This document shows positions 48,389 through 59,887 of a stretch of 64,000 nt of DNA, one piece after another; within the stretch, counting starts at the first letter, position 1, and each line of letters starts with the position of its first letter. The stretch spans positions 651,791 to 715,790 of the forward strand of contig CAUYUJ010020693.1 in NCBI GenBank assembly GCA_963575745.1, written 5' to 3'. Under the pieces are notes generated by a model, which was given only the letters and a program-made list of their open reading frames with translations, made no database searches and was not told the DNA's origin. Source of the DNA: Prorocentrum cordatum (lineage: Eukaryota > Sar > Dinophyceae > Prorocentrales > Prorocentraceae). The translations under genes were made by a program, and so were the position numbers.

Positions 48389-50640
48389 AGCGTCGCCCTG
48401 TTGCCGTTACCGCTGCTGCTCCTTTCGGCCGCCTGCCGCAGGCCGCCAGTTTCATGAGGGAGGGGGCAGCGAACGAACGGGGAAAGGGGACGGGCGGGAG
48501 GGCGGCGGGAGAGGGCTGCGGGAAGGACTCGGTTGGACCACACACCCACTAACACTAACATGCCAAAGCAACGCGCCAACCAACCAACGCACGCAACGTA
48601 AACCAGCGCCAAATCGCATTCACGCCATCCCCTGAACATGCCGCCTACGGCCTACGATTGTCACGCATCATGTGTTGCCATATGTAAGCGCACCGTCACG
48701 TAATGCTGCGCGCATTTGTTGTTCTTGACGGTTCATGTGCTGCGCCTCTGTCTACTTATTACAATAGAACATACTAGAATCTAGAATCTAGAACATATCC
48801 TTTATTTGCTCGGTTTCTCTTGGTGTCACTGCCGTTGCCCTGCCTTCTCGCGGTTTAAATTCACGCGCGTCGCGCGTTACTCGAAACGCTCAGTTGCTGT
48901 GAATGCGATTCCTCCTTCACCTCCTCCTCTCCCCCCTCGGCGCACATTTCCCTTTCTCGTTGCTCGCTCGGTCATCGAACTTTTCGCGCCCACTTACACG
49001 TGGTGTTTCCTCCTCCTTCGCCTCCTCCTCCCACCCTCCCTCCCTCCCTCCCCCCTCCCTCGCTCTCCCTCCCTCCCTCCCTCCCCCCCTCGCTCCCGCC
49101 CCTCCCCCTCCCTCCCTCCGCCCCCGCCATCTCTTCTCCCCTCCCGTTGTGATGCTTCCTCCCTCCTCATGCAACTTCTGTTCCTCCTCCTCGCCCTCGC
49201 CCTCCTCCCCCCTCCTCCTCCTCCTCCTCCTCCTCCTCCTCCTCCTCCTCCCCCTTTCGGTGGCGAGCGTGGTGGCGCGTGTGGGGGAATGGGAGGAGGA
49301 GGAGGGGGGGGAAGGCGGAGGAGGCGGGCGGGGCGGTGATCAGGAGGGCGAGGAGGGCGAGAGGAGAGGACAGGAAAGGAAAGAGGGGGGGGGGGGGGGG
49401 GGGTAGGAGGAGGAGGAGGAGGATCAGCTCAGCAGCTGCATGCAGCGTGAGCAGGAGGAGGAGGAGGGAGGATGAGGAGGAGGAGGGCGAGGATGACGAG
49501 GAGGAGGGGGAGCAGGAGGAGGAGCAGGGGCAGGATGGGGAGGACGACGAGGAGGAGTAGGTAGGCCAGCGGCCAGGTAGGCAGGCAGAGTAGGAGGAGT
49601 GACCTTCTGGGCCCCTGGGCCCTGGGTGCCCTGGGTGCATCGTGCGCCTAACCTAACGCCGTCTTGGAGTACCGCGCGTGCCGTCTTTGGGCGCGCTCCA
49701 AACCGCTTGGGTGCCTTTTGGGGGCTCTCGGGGCGCCTTGGGCACGTCTTGCGGGCGTATTATATTCGGCCGTCCCGCCGCCAAAGCCGCCGGGGCAGAA
49801 CAACACGACGCGGCGCAGCTCTTGCTTCTTGCCGCAACAATGGAAGCACGCGTGGCTTTTTTTTCCTGGGACTCGGATGGCTCTGACTCTTGGGCTCTTG
49901 GACGGATGCTCTTGGAGAAGTTTTGGGGCTTGTTGGGTGCCTCTTGGAGCCTTGGGCCTTTGGGCCGAGTCACTTAGTCTTGGGGTTCTTTCTGGGCCCT
50001 GGACCCTGGGCCCCTGGGCCCCTGGGCCCTGGGCGTTCCTTTGGGGCCATCGCGGCCTCTGGCGGCCTGGCGCGCCGCCCTGGTCGGAGGGCTTGCGGCT
50101 TGCGTAGCATTGTTGCGTTGTTCGCGTTCCGCTCGGAAACTGATCAGCGTGAGGTGCGTTGCACATGTTTGTGGGTCTCGAAGGCGTCGCGCAACCCCGC
50201 TTGTCCGTCCTCCTCGGGTTCGACCGAGGATCGCCGAGCATCGGCCTTCTTTCTCGGCGATCGGGCCAGCTGCGGCTGCGGGCTCGGGTGGGCATCGAAA
50301 AGGCGAGCCGCTCGATAACGCAAAACAAACCCACACTTTCTTTACGGTCTGTCTGTATCTTTTTGTCGTCGGATTCGGGTAGTTGTGTTTGCCACGCGGC
50401 TCAGTAAAAAAGGTGTGCGTGTAAAATTTCCCTGTCGTCGTCTCGAGCGCAAGCGTCGGGGGTTGGAGGTGGGCGCGGGGGGGGGGGGGGTGCGCCGGGG
50501 AAGGGTGGGGTGGGGGGGGGGGGGGGGGAGGTGGGGGGGATGGGGTGGGGGGGGGGGAGGGGGGCGCCAGCGAGCGCGAGGGCGGGCGCCGTCGCTTCGC
50601 CGTTTCGCACCGCCGCCGTTCACGTCGCAACCGCCGTGGT
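48389..50640. other. Non-coding, low-complexity stretch
   Basis: Includes CTAGAAT repeats (48,772-48,793), CCCTCC/CTC tracts (49,015-49,255), a G19 run near 49,387, GGA tracts (49,405-49,560), GGGCCCTGGG words (49,610-50,040) and a G-rich block (50,475-50,570). Between 50,100 and 50,400 the DNA is less repetitive, but no convincing frame is seen. Confidence 0.6.
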
Positions 50641-50659
50641 TCGCGAATTCTGAGTCACT

Positions 50660-51082
50660 GTGGGCGCCACAACGATGTCGCGAGGCCATTCATTGTCAAT
50701 TTCTTCGGAATTGAGCTTCGCAGGGCCTTCGGCGCTTTTCCCGCTTTCCTGCGTCGCCGCATTCGGGGTCCCTGGCCGCCCCGCGGCGAAGGGCTTGAGT
50801 GACCTTCAGCCCCAGTTCGGCTTCATGCCCCCTGGATACGTGGGGGCGATTGCGGCCGCGCAAATGCCATCGTTCATGAAGGTCCTGGTCACGCATCATC
50901 AACCAGGAGTTCAATCGCCCGTGGCGGGGCAACGAGACACCATCAGCGGGGCCGCAGCAGGGGCCGCCACCGTCAATTTCACGGCGGCTCCCACTACAGT
51001 TGCAGTTAGAGTCAGGCACAGGGACCCCCCCCCGTCCTTCGCGGACACGGAGCTGCTGCTCGAGGAGACGGCGGGTCACTAG
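50660..51082 (+). CDS. Possible exon, unknown
   Basis: The frame includes LSDLQPQFGFMPPGYVGAIA, AAQMPSFMKVLVTHHQPGVQ and DTELLLEETAGH with stop at 51,080. Composition is more even than in the surrounding repeats, and a Met-rich helical piece is plausible. There are no homology or splice signals that decide it. Confidence 0.3.
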   Translation: MGATTMSRGHSLSISSELSFAGPSALFPLSCVAAFGVPGRPAAKGLSDLQPQFGFMPPGYVGAIAAAQMPSFMKVLVTHHQPGVQSPVAGQRDTISGAAAGAATVNFTAAPTTVAVRVRHRDPPPSFADTELLLEETAGH

Positions 51083-51209
51083 TTACTAGTTGCGCCAGCT
51101 CCGCAATCGCAGCCGCAGCGCTCGTCGCACCGCGGGCCGAGGACGCGCTTGGCTTCGTGAAAAGCCAGGCGGCCCAGGTCTAGAGTCTAGAGTCTAGAGC
51201 CATGCCAGC

Positions 51210-51701
51210 GTGACCTGGGCGCCATGCATCATCAAGAAAGTGTTCGCTCGGAACGCGGAACACGATTGGCGCACGCATGAGCTGAATGAGATTTTTGTCC
51301 ATCGCATCCAGCGGTTAAGTCTTAAGTCAAGTGGCGTTCGCAATTCATGGGCCAAATTGGCCGCAGCCGCAGATTTCAACGGCGCCGTGTTCCCTCGGGC
51401 CTTGGAGCGTTGCCAGCCGAAATTGAAGGCGCGCGCGGGCTGCTTCCTCGTCGGGCGCGCGGCGGGCCCAGGCGACCATTGCGCTCGGCGTCCAGATGAT
51501 GGGGGTCGCGTCATCGAGACCCTGCTTGCGCCTGGCAGCGCGGCCCTCTACAAGGCGGCCCAGGATCGGGGGCTCACCGAGCTGGCGGAGCACGACGACA
51601 ACGACGACGTGGAGCGAGCGAAACAATGCATCGTCTCGCGAGCGGCCTGCGTAACGTTTCACCGCGCGTGTGTTTCGTTTATGTCGTTGGCGCGGCGTTA
51701 G
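51210..51701 (+). CDS. Possible exon, unknown
   Basis: Reads IIKKVFARNAEHDWRTHELN, EIFVHRIQRLSLKSSGVRNS, WAKLAAAADFNGAVFPRALE and GSAALYKAAQDRGLTELAEH. There is no ATG at the frame start, so if real it is an internal or terminal exon. It lies 30 bp after three TCTAGAG heptamers. Could belong with 50,660-51,082. The C-terminal 30 residues look non-coding. Confidence 0.35.
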   Translation: MTWAPCIIKKVFARNAEHDWRTHELNEIFVHRIQRLSLKSSGVRNSWAKLAAAADFNGAVFPRALERCQPKLKARAGCFLVGRAAGPGDHCARRPDDGGRVIETLLAPGSAALYKAAQDRGLTELAEHDDNDDVERAKQCIVSRAACVTFHRACVSFMSLARR

Positions 51702-53315
51702 TGCGTAGTAGCGTAATAACATCGTGGGGTAGTAGTTCGGGGCCAAGCGCGCGCTGGCGTGAAGGGGAGACGCGGCATTGCAGCCGCGGCCCGTGGCGGC
51801 CGCGGCGGCCGCGGCGGGCGCGGCGCGGCTGGCGCTGCCAACCAGGCCGCTTGGCGCGCAGAAAAAGCCAGGGTTCGGCAGAGCGAGCGCGGACGCCACC
51901 CCCGCGCTCGCGCCGCATCGGTCGCAGCCGCGCGCTGATGTTTCATTCTTGCGGCAAGTCGCGAAGGCATGACTCAGAATCCATTCTCACTGAATCCACA
52001 GGCGGGTGCAGCACCCTCGGCTGATAGCGCAGGAATGGGATCATCATTGCCGACCCGCCATGACAACAGAAAGGTGCATGGGAAGCGAGTGCTCGTAGAT
52101 CACCCCCTCCTCCTCCTCCTCCTCCTCCTCCCCCCCTCCTCCTCCTCCTCCCCCTCCTCCCCCTCCTACTCCACTCTCCCCTTCCTCCTCCTCCTCATCC
52201 TCATCCTCCTCTTCGTCGTCTTCCTCCAACTCCTCCTCCTCGTCCTCCCCCTCCTCTCCCTCCATATCCTCGCCATCCTCGTCCTCCGCGGGCGTCTTGG
52301 GTTGAAGATGCGGCCATTGCGTTCGGATGAACTTCCCATGAACTCCGCCGCTGCTGGAGCTTTCGCACGGCGCGCCCATGGGTCCACGAAACGGGTGGGA
52401 GGTGTTCGGCTTTGGTTGAGGATCTTGTAATTGACGCGCATGGCCAGGGCCCCAGGGCCCCAGGGCGAATGTTCAACGCCATTTCGCGCAAATTAGCTTG
52501 TCCCAGGGCCCCAGGGCCGCCCTTGGTGCGTTCCTGGCCATAGAATATGGCCTGGCGCTATAGCCGCTATCCCCCAACATTGTTTCGGCACTCTGGGGCT
52601 CTGAGAATCAAATGCGGAAGAAGGCGCACCACGTGACGGGTCGCAGCTGCGAGCGCGGCGCTCGCGGCATGTCGCGTTTCCCATGTTACATGTTCACAGC
52701 AAGCAAGAGCACACCCGTGCGAGTCATGACATGTCTTCCCCGAGCATCCGTTTACCAATGTCACGGGTCAACGGCCGCGTCAGTATGAGGTTTGGCTTGT
52801 GATGAGACCACAGTTCTCTGAAGCCCAGGGGCCCAGTGGCCCAGCGCGGCCTTGCCATTCGCGCGCATGTTAAAGCGTATTATTTCTTTTCTTGGCTGGT
52901 TGGCAATGACGTTCGGCTGCGGCCGAGAAGAAGGAGCAGGATTTCTTGGCGAAGCTTGACAGCAACGGCGGAACATGAAGGCGATTCCCTTCCCCCTCCC
53001 CCCCTTCCCTTCCCCCCCACCCCCCCCCCCCCCCCCCCCTTGCACCCCTGGCCCTTCCCCCCCGTCCCCCTCCCCCCCTCCCCAAATTTTCCCTTTCCCC
53101 CATTCTCCTTTCCCATCCCCCTTTTCCTCCCCCCCCCCCCCCCCTCCCCAACCCCTCCACCCCTTCGCACCCCCCGCGCGCGCGCCCCCTGGCGCGCGTT
53201 CGGGAAGCGCGCGAGCGGCGCTGGCCCGAGGCCGCGGCCCTGGGCCACCCAGACTGGGCCCCAGGCGCCGCAACATTTGCTTTCGCTTCTGCTTCTGGCT
53301 AGACTCTAGACTACT
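51702..53315. other. Non-coding, with CTC and long C tracts
   Basis: CTCCTC (52,106-52,270), GGGCCCCAGG words (52,450-52,520), C-rich tracts (52,985-53,160). No gene recognised. Confidence 0.65.
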
Positions 53316-53329
53316 ACTAGTGTACTAGT

Positions 53330-53442
53330 GTCCATAGTGTTACTAGTGCTACTAGCAATGCTACTACAGTTGCTACTACTGCTGCTGCGGCTGCTACTAC
53401 TATTGTTACTATTATTACTACTACTATTATTACTACTACTAA

Positions 53443-53476
<34 letters not shown>

Positions 53477-53537
53477 CAAATGCTAATACTACTATTACTA
53501 CTACTACTACTACTACTACTACTACGACTATTACCAT

Positions 53538-53581
<44 letters not shown>

Positions 53582-53957
53582 TTATTACTACTACTACTAC
53601 TAGTGCACCTAGTACTACAACTACCGCTCCTAGGTCTACTACAACGAGTACTACTACTAGCGACATTCCTTCTGCAAGTACCATTTCTTTTTTTGCTCTT
53701 CTATTAGGTCTGCCACTTTCATGATTCCTGCTAATTTTAGTTTGCCCATTGCTTCTGCTATGATCCTGTAGTATTGCAACAGTGTTGTCGTCACCACTAG
53801 TATTACTAGTTACTATTGCTACTGCGACTATTAATTTTGCCACGTCGGTTAAGACGTACCAGTGCATTTGGCATTACCATTGCAATTGCTACTACTGCTT
53901 CTACTAATACTACTACTACGACCACGATTACGACGACCACGGCTTCTATTACTACTG

Positions 53958-53988
<31 letters not shown>

Positions 53989-54060
53989 GACTGCTGCTAC
54001 TAGTAGTTGTATTGTTACTGCTGCTATTCTTACTCCTACTACCACTACTACTACTATTAA

Positions 54061-54096
<36 letters not shown>

Positions 54097-54682
54097 GGCT
54101 TCTGCTACTTTACTAACTACTACTATACTACCGCTACTTGCTGCTTGCTACTACTTACTACTGCTACTGCTACTACTAATCCTACTACTATTACTACTAC
54201 CACTACTACAACTACTACTACTATTACTTCTACTATTACTTCTACTGCTGCTTCTACTATTACTGCAGTGATGCAGCGCGCGCGCATGTTATGTGTATGA
54301 CGCGCGCCTGAAACGTCCCCGGGGCATCTTTGCGCCACTCGCAGCTGTGTCACTGTGTCGCGCCCCTGGCACATCCCCAGGGCATTTGGCCTGTTTGGTT
54401 GAAAAGGGCCCCTTGTAGTCATAGGTCAAAGAGCTTTTCAATTTCAAAAAAACATGAACTATTACTAGTAATATTATCATTATTATTACTACTACTTACT
54501 ACTTGTTAGTAAACTTCTAGTAAACGTTATTATTACTAGTATTACTATTATTACTACTGCCACCACTAATGCTACTGATATACTTCTGTTACTACTACTA
54601 CTAATGATACGACTACTACTACTACTAGGTATACCGCTATTACTACTACTACTACCATTACTACTACTGCTACTACCAGTCT

Positions 54683-54718
<36 letters not shown>

Positions 54719-54973
54719 GACGTTACTACGACTACTACTACGACTACTATCACTAGTGCCGCGATTACTACTACTACCACTACTACTACTTACTACTTAC
54801 TTCTTTCGACTTGCCACTCACGACGCGCTACTTACTACGTACGCTGTATTACTTACGATTTACTACGTATTACTCATTGCCGACTCCTTACGACCTACTA
54901 CTTTTTACTTCCCGCTTACTACTTACTGCTTACTTTCTACTGCATAGTACTACTACTACTACTACTACTACGA

Positions 54974-55010
<37 letters not shown>

Positions 55011-55337
55011 GACTACTACTACTAACTACTACGCCTACTACTACTACTACTACTACTAGCATTTCTACTACTGCTATTATTATTAATACTAATAGTGCTA
55101 CCACCACCACCACCACTACTACTCCTTCTACTACTACTACCATTGTTACCATTACAACGAGGAGTCATATTATTATCAGTATAACGACTACCACCACTGC
55201 GATTACTGCTACTACTACTAGGACTAAGAGTACTCGTAGTACGACTAGTACAACTTTGACTACTACGAATACTAGTACTATTACTACTATTACTTCTACT
55301 ACGAATAATAGTACTAGTGTTACTGCCAGTGCTACGG

Positions 55338-55383
<46 letters not shown>

Positions 55384-55475
55384 CATTGCTACTTCTCATC
55401 TATTACGACTACTACTACTGCTGCTACTACTACTGCTACTACTACTATTGCTACTCTTGCAGGCTTTACCACTTC
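53330..55475. repeat. ~2.1-kb degenerate ACT (TAC/CTA) microsatellite
   Basis: ACTACTACT dominates from 53,330 to 54,265 and 54,440 to 55,475, interrupted at 54,266-54,440 by a short GC-rich insert (GCGCGCGCATGTTATG... to CTTGTAGTCATAGG). Reading frames give poly-Leu, poly-Thr, poly-Tyr, poly-Val or poly-Ser. Confidence 0.95.
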
Positions 55476-56285
55476 TATCAATACTTCTTGCTTCTTGTTG
55501 CTAATGTACAGTGCAACTAATAACTGCCGACTACCGCTGCCAGTGCGGCAACACGAAACTCCCACATGCTTAGCGCATTCGTGCCCACGCGCCCTCGCAA
55601 TTTCCTAAGGCTGACGCGCAGTCCACGCTGTATCTGTTGCATTCGTTTAAGCGCGCGCTTGTAGGTAGAGTCAGGTAGAAGTCACATGTATTTTCCCGAT
55701 GCGTGATGTCTGACGTCGTCAATAGTCGTTTCTGTGCAGTTCGATGGTCAATAGTTTTCGGTTTGGATGTTCGCTTGCTTGCGTATGTGCGGCCGTTTCG
55801 GCCTAGTTTTTTTTATTTCTGCACGCGCATGGCACAATGCAACATATTCCGCTCAGGGGGGACCAACCGAATCCAGAGTCCAGTCTCAGGTACACGGGGG
55901 AGGGGCGCCAGCGGGGGGAAGGGCGGGAAACCGGGGCACGGTGGGGCGGGCCGAACGGAGGGATCATGGATGCACTGTCCCGATGCCTTGTTATTGTTAG
56001 TTAGTTTTATCACGTGTCAACGTTCCGTTGCGGTTGGCGGCCGAACGCCGCGAGACACGGCTGCGAATTGAACATTATATCCCGCGAGTGGTGGTGCCTT
56101 GGTCGTGGCTCCAAGAGACCTCGTCTGTTCAGGTGACACATTGAGCCCAAGGGCCCAAGGGCCCAAGGATAGACTCGGATAGACTAGACAAAGGGTGGAG
56201 GATGAGGATGAGGACGAAGACGGAGGATATACAGATGGGGGCATGACCACGCCACCACGCGGCGTGCCGATGTGGCGTTCGGGTG
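55476..56285. other. Non-repetitive spacer without recognised genes
   Basis: Unique-looking sequence with short frames only; nothing assignable. Confidence 0.5.
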
Positions 56286-57215
56286 TCCTCAGCCCTAAGC
56301 CCCCCCCCTCCCTCTCCTCCTCCTTGCCGTTCTCCTTCTCCTCCTCCTCCTCCTCCTCCTTCTCCTCCTCCTTGGAAGCCGTGGCCTCCTCCTCCACACC
56401 CTCGCCCTCCTTAATGTGCTCGCCCTCATCCTCCTTGCCCTCTTTTCATCCTCCTCTTCCTTGCCGTTCTCCTCCTCCTTGCCCTCGACGTTTCCTCCCC
56501 CCCCTAACCCCGTTGCCACGCAAGAAGTGCATTTCGCAACTCTTCTTGACGTGGAGTTGGTTCTCCCCGTCGCCTTGATTCCAGCTGACAACAACGGGGC
56601 CTGTTATTTATGTTTTGTTGTGCGGTTGCCGAGAACGCAGATATATATTGTTTATTCGCCTGCAGCCGCTCACCCTTCAGTGCGTTCGTGATTATTGCCA
56701 TCCATCATGCTTCAGTTCTTCTGCCGATTAATTTTTTGATGTGTTATTCTTGTTGCTCTCGCGTTCCACTTCCTTGCAGTTGTCCTCGTCGTCCTCTCTG
56801 GGGTTGTGGGTCGCTGCGTTTTGCGCCGCGCTTGCGGCCTTCTGGCACCGTGGGGCCCTTGGACATTTACTCCCGCGCCCGCGTCGTGGACCTGGCGGCC
56901 AGGACCGCAGCGCGTGCGCCCCCGGCCTCCATCCGAGAGAGGATGAGGCGACGCGGCGAGGGCGGTGCCGAAGAGGGAGAGCGAGGAAGACCTGCCCAGG
57001 AGAAGGAGGAAGAGGAGGAGAAGGAGGAGGATACCGAGGGGGAGAAGGAGGAAGAGGCGGAGGGGGAGGAGAAGAGGAGAGGAGAGGACAGGAGAGGAGG
57101 GGAGAGAGGAGGAGGAGGAGGAGGAGGAGGAGGAGGAGGAGATATGAGAGGAGAAAGGGCGGAACATGAGGAGGAGGAGGAGGAGGAGAAGGAGGAGGAG
57201 AAGGGAGGATGAGGG
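56286..57215. other. CTC and GGA tracts around an unassigned stretch
   Basis: CTCCTC/TCCTTGCC words (56,310-56,500), then 56,520-56,990 less repetitive but without a recognisable domain, then GGAGGA (56,995-57,205). Confidence 0.6.
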
Positions 57216-57379
57216 TTCTGCAATCGCCGTGCGGAGACCCTTGCGTTCGACTCGGCGCTCGCTCAGGGCTGTCAGATGTCAGCGAGGTGTCGCCGATCAC
57301 TGCCGGCATCGTCTGGGCACTCTTGACATGATCTCGTGTCTCTCTTGAGTGGCCTGGCGTTTGAGGTACCACTCTTGGA

Positions 57380-57720
57380 AACGCTCGGAGGCCACTTCAA
57401 ACACATTGAGCAACACTTCAACCACTTTCAAAAACACTCCAAACACTTTCGAACACGTTCCATCCACTTTCAAAAACACTTCAAACACTTTCAAAAACAC
57501 TTCAAACACTTCCAAAAACACTTCAAACACTCTTGAAAACACTTCAAACACTTCCAAAAACAGTTTTCGGACACACTTTTCTGAGGCATGCACTCTTGTC
57601 AACACTCTTGCAGAACACTTTTTTGAGGCAGGCACTCTTGTCAACACTCTTGCAGAACACTTTTTTTAGGCAGGCACTCTTGTCAACACTCTTGCGGAAC
57701 ACTCTTTGGCAGTTATTCCC
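57380..57720. repeat. 21-bp and 42-bp tandem repeats, AT-rich
   Basis: CAAAAACACTTCAAACACTT (21-bp period) from 57,410 to 57,560, then a 42-bp unit (AGGCAGGCACTCTTGTCAAC plus ACTCTTGCAGAACACTTTTT) at 57,584, 57,626 and 57,668. The sense resembles the reverse complement of the 27.2-27.4 kb repeats. Confidence 0.9.
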
Positions 57721-57809
57721 TCGCTCGCATGATCTAGGATGCTCTCTGAGACTCGGAGGAGTCTGCTGAAGCACTTTTGCCTGGCGCCAGGCGGCTCGGC
57801 GCGCTGCCC

Positions 57810-58330
57810 TAAGTACCCCCCCCCCCCTCCCTCCCCCCCGCGCGCCCCGCCCCACCCCGCCCCTCCCCGCTCCACACCCCTTGAGGGGGCGGCTACGACG
57901 GATGCCCCTCAGTACCCCTACCCCCCCCCCCCTTCCCTCTCCCCCCCCTCCCCTCCCCAAACCCCCGTCCCCCGCGCGCCCCATGCCCAGGGCCTATGGC
58001 CCTTAGGCCCGGCCCTATGCCTTCCCTCCCCCCCCCCCCCCCCCCCCCCCCCTCCCCCCTCCCCCCCCCCACCCCCCACCCCCACCCCCCCCCCCGCCGC
58101 CCGCCCCAGCCCCCTCCCCCGCCCACCCCCCACCCCCCCTGCCCCCACGCCCCCACCACCCCACCGCCCCCCATTCACCCGCACCCCCAAACCTACCCAC
58201 GCACCCGCCCCCTAACCCCAAACCCCTCCCTGGCCTAACCCCCACCCCCCTACCGCACCTACCCCCTCTCCCCTACCCGCCCCACCTCCCCACCCCCCCC
58301 CACTCGCCCCAGGGCCCCAGGGGAAGAGGG
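57810..58330. repeat. C-rich tract
   Basis: Long C runs with ACCCCC/CCCCTCC words; two GGCC islands. Low complexity. Confidence 0.9.
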
Positions 58331-58385
58331 CACTTTTCCGTCGGAGAAGGCGGCTGCGGTAATTCCCTTCACCCCAACTATCTAG

Positions 58386-58830
58386 TGGCCTTCGGCCAAA
58401 TCCGCCACCGTGCCTCCTCCTCCTCATCCTCCTCCTTCTCCTCCTCGTTGTCCTCGTCGTCCTCGTCGTCCTCCTCCTCCCTCTCCTCCTCCTCCTCTTT
58501 CTCTTCCTCCTCCTCCTCCCCCTCCTCTTCCCCTTCTCCTCGCCCTCCATCCACCGCCTCCTCTGGGGCCATCGCGAGGGCGAGGGGAAGGAGACGGAGG
58601 AGGATGGGGCCGGATGGGGGGGGGGATGAGGAGGAGGACGATGAGGATGAGCAGGAGGAGGAGGAGGCCGCTGATGGGGGAGGGAGGAGAGAAGGAGGAG
58701 GAGGAGCAGGAGGAGGAGGAGAAGGCGGAGGGCGATGAGGACGACGAGGGCGCCGTTGGACTGAGGCTCAGGGGATGAGGAGAGGACCTGAGGAGACGCT
58801 CACTCCGTGCCGCAGGGCACGGTGGCGGAT
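58386..58830. mobile_element. Introner-like element with 17-bp inverted ends
   Basis: Left TGGCCTTCGGCCA then AATCCGCCACCGTGCC (58,386-58,414); right GGCACGGTGGCGGATTT preceded by CTCCGTGCCGCA (about 58,803-58,832). The ends are inverted repeats of each other and nearly identical to those of intron 2 at 33,236-33,773. The interior is CTC and GGA microsatellite. The neighbouring coding region begins at 58,995, so this may be an intron in its 5' region. Confidence 0.6.
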
Positions 58831-58994
58831 TTTAGGGCGCAGGGGGTCTAGAGTCTAGAGCGTTTCTCCTTTCGGAGAAGAGCGCGCCCTCTCCCTGTGG
58901 ACGGAGCGTTCGGGCTCAAGCTTCAAGGAAGTTCGAGACGCTCTCAAGTGTCCAGGCCCCAGGCGCCACCAGGATCTGGCCACGCCATCCAGCG

Positions 58995-59750
58995 ATGGTG
59001 CCAATGCCAGTCGGCGCCGCTGCAGCCGCTGGGGCACCTCTTCCAGCTCCAGCAGTCGACGCCGCTGAGGCTCCTCAGGCTGCTGAGGCTCCTGAGGCTC
59101 CAGTCGACGCCGCTGCAGCCGCTGGGGCCCCTCTTCCAGCTGCAGTCGACGCCGCTGTGGCTCCTCAGGCCCCTGAGGCTGCTGAGGCTCCAGTCCACGC
59201 CGCCGAGGCTCCTCAGGCTGCTGCGGCGTTCCCCCTGGCCTTGCACAAGAAGCTCGCCCAGGACATGCACATCAGCCAGAGGCTGGCCCGTGACATCGTC
59301 GCATGGTGGGCGAGCGAGATCGAGAGCAGCCTCCAGCAGACAGGGAAGTTCATCTGGCCGAACGTCTGCTCCATCCAGTGCAGGGTCGTCTCCCCACCGC
59401 TCGCCTGGGATCCAACGGCTCAGAATAAAAAGGAGACGCGCATGAAGAAAGAGTGGGCGCGCAAACAGCCGTGCCACAGTGACAACGTAAGCATCGAGAT
59501 CCCGATCGCCCACCCGAAGAAGAAGTTCGAGGAGAAGAACATACGCTTCAAAGACCAGACGCCCACCGTGCTCCAGCTCGGACTCCAGCTTCCAGGAGAG
59601 CTGTCAGGGCTGCCAGGTGGTGGAGATGGAGGGTCAAGCTCGGCTTCGTCATCGGGTTCTGATGTTCCTGCTGCTGCTGCTCCCCCCAGCGGCCCCAGCG
59701 AGCAGGACCAGGAGGGGATCTGCTCCGAGAACGGCGGCAGCTCGCCGTGA
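58995..59750 (+). CDS. Ala/Pro-rich repeat protein with possible HU/IHF-like domain
   Basis: 251 residues from ATG 58,995. Residues 1-75 are imperfect repeats of VDAAEAPQAAEAPEAP and AAAAGAPLPA, encoded by a CTGCTGAGGCTCC array. Residues 76-130 read LHKKLAQDMHISQRLARDIV, AWWASEIESSLQQTGKFIWP, NVCSIQCRVV, which resembles the helix-turn-helix and beta start of HU/IHF proteins (LAxxxxxSxxxAxxxV...L...GxFxxP.) known from dinoflagellate chromatin. A Lys-rich segment (KKETRMKKEWARKQ, HPKKKFEEKNIRFKD) follows, then an acidic Ser/Gly tail (GGSSSASSSGSDV). DNA binding is inferred. An upstream exon is possible. Confidence 0.45.
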   Translation: MVPMPVGAAAAAGAPLPAPAVDAAEAPQAAEAPEAPVDAAAAAGAPLPAAVDAAVAPQAPEAAEAPVHAAEAPQAAAAFPLALHKKLAQDMHISQRLARDIVAWWASEIESSLQQTGKFIWPNVCSIQCRVVSPPLAWDPTAQNKKETRMKKEWARKQPCHSDNVSIEIPIAHPKKKFEEKNIRFKDQTPTVLQLGLQLPGELSGLPGGGDGGSSSASSSGSDVPAAAAPPSGPSEQDQEGICSENGGSSP

Positions 59751-59786
59751 CTAGACATTAGAGAGCCCAGAGATCACGGACGTGCG

Positions 59787-59887
59787 AGCAGTGCACACGA
59801 TTGTATCTATTGGCTAGCAGTGCGCACGATTGTATCTACTGGAGCTAGCGGCTAGCAGTGCACACGATTGTATCTACTGGCTAGCGG
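59787..59887. repeat. Three copies of GCACACGATTGTATCTA
   Basis: CAGTG(C)(A/G)CACGATTGTATCTA with GCTAG spacers at 59,788, 59,818 and 59,855 (30 and 37 bp apart). Confidence 0.85.

Noticed and set aside
53480-55500. Poly-Leu 'membrane proteins' and poly-Thr ORFs
   Set aside because: ACT microsatellite frames.
58905-58922. Relic spliced leader (GTTCGGGCTCAAG) before the HU-like ORF
   Set aside because: Only the last 8 nt match the leader; too short to distinguish from chance.
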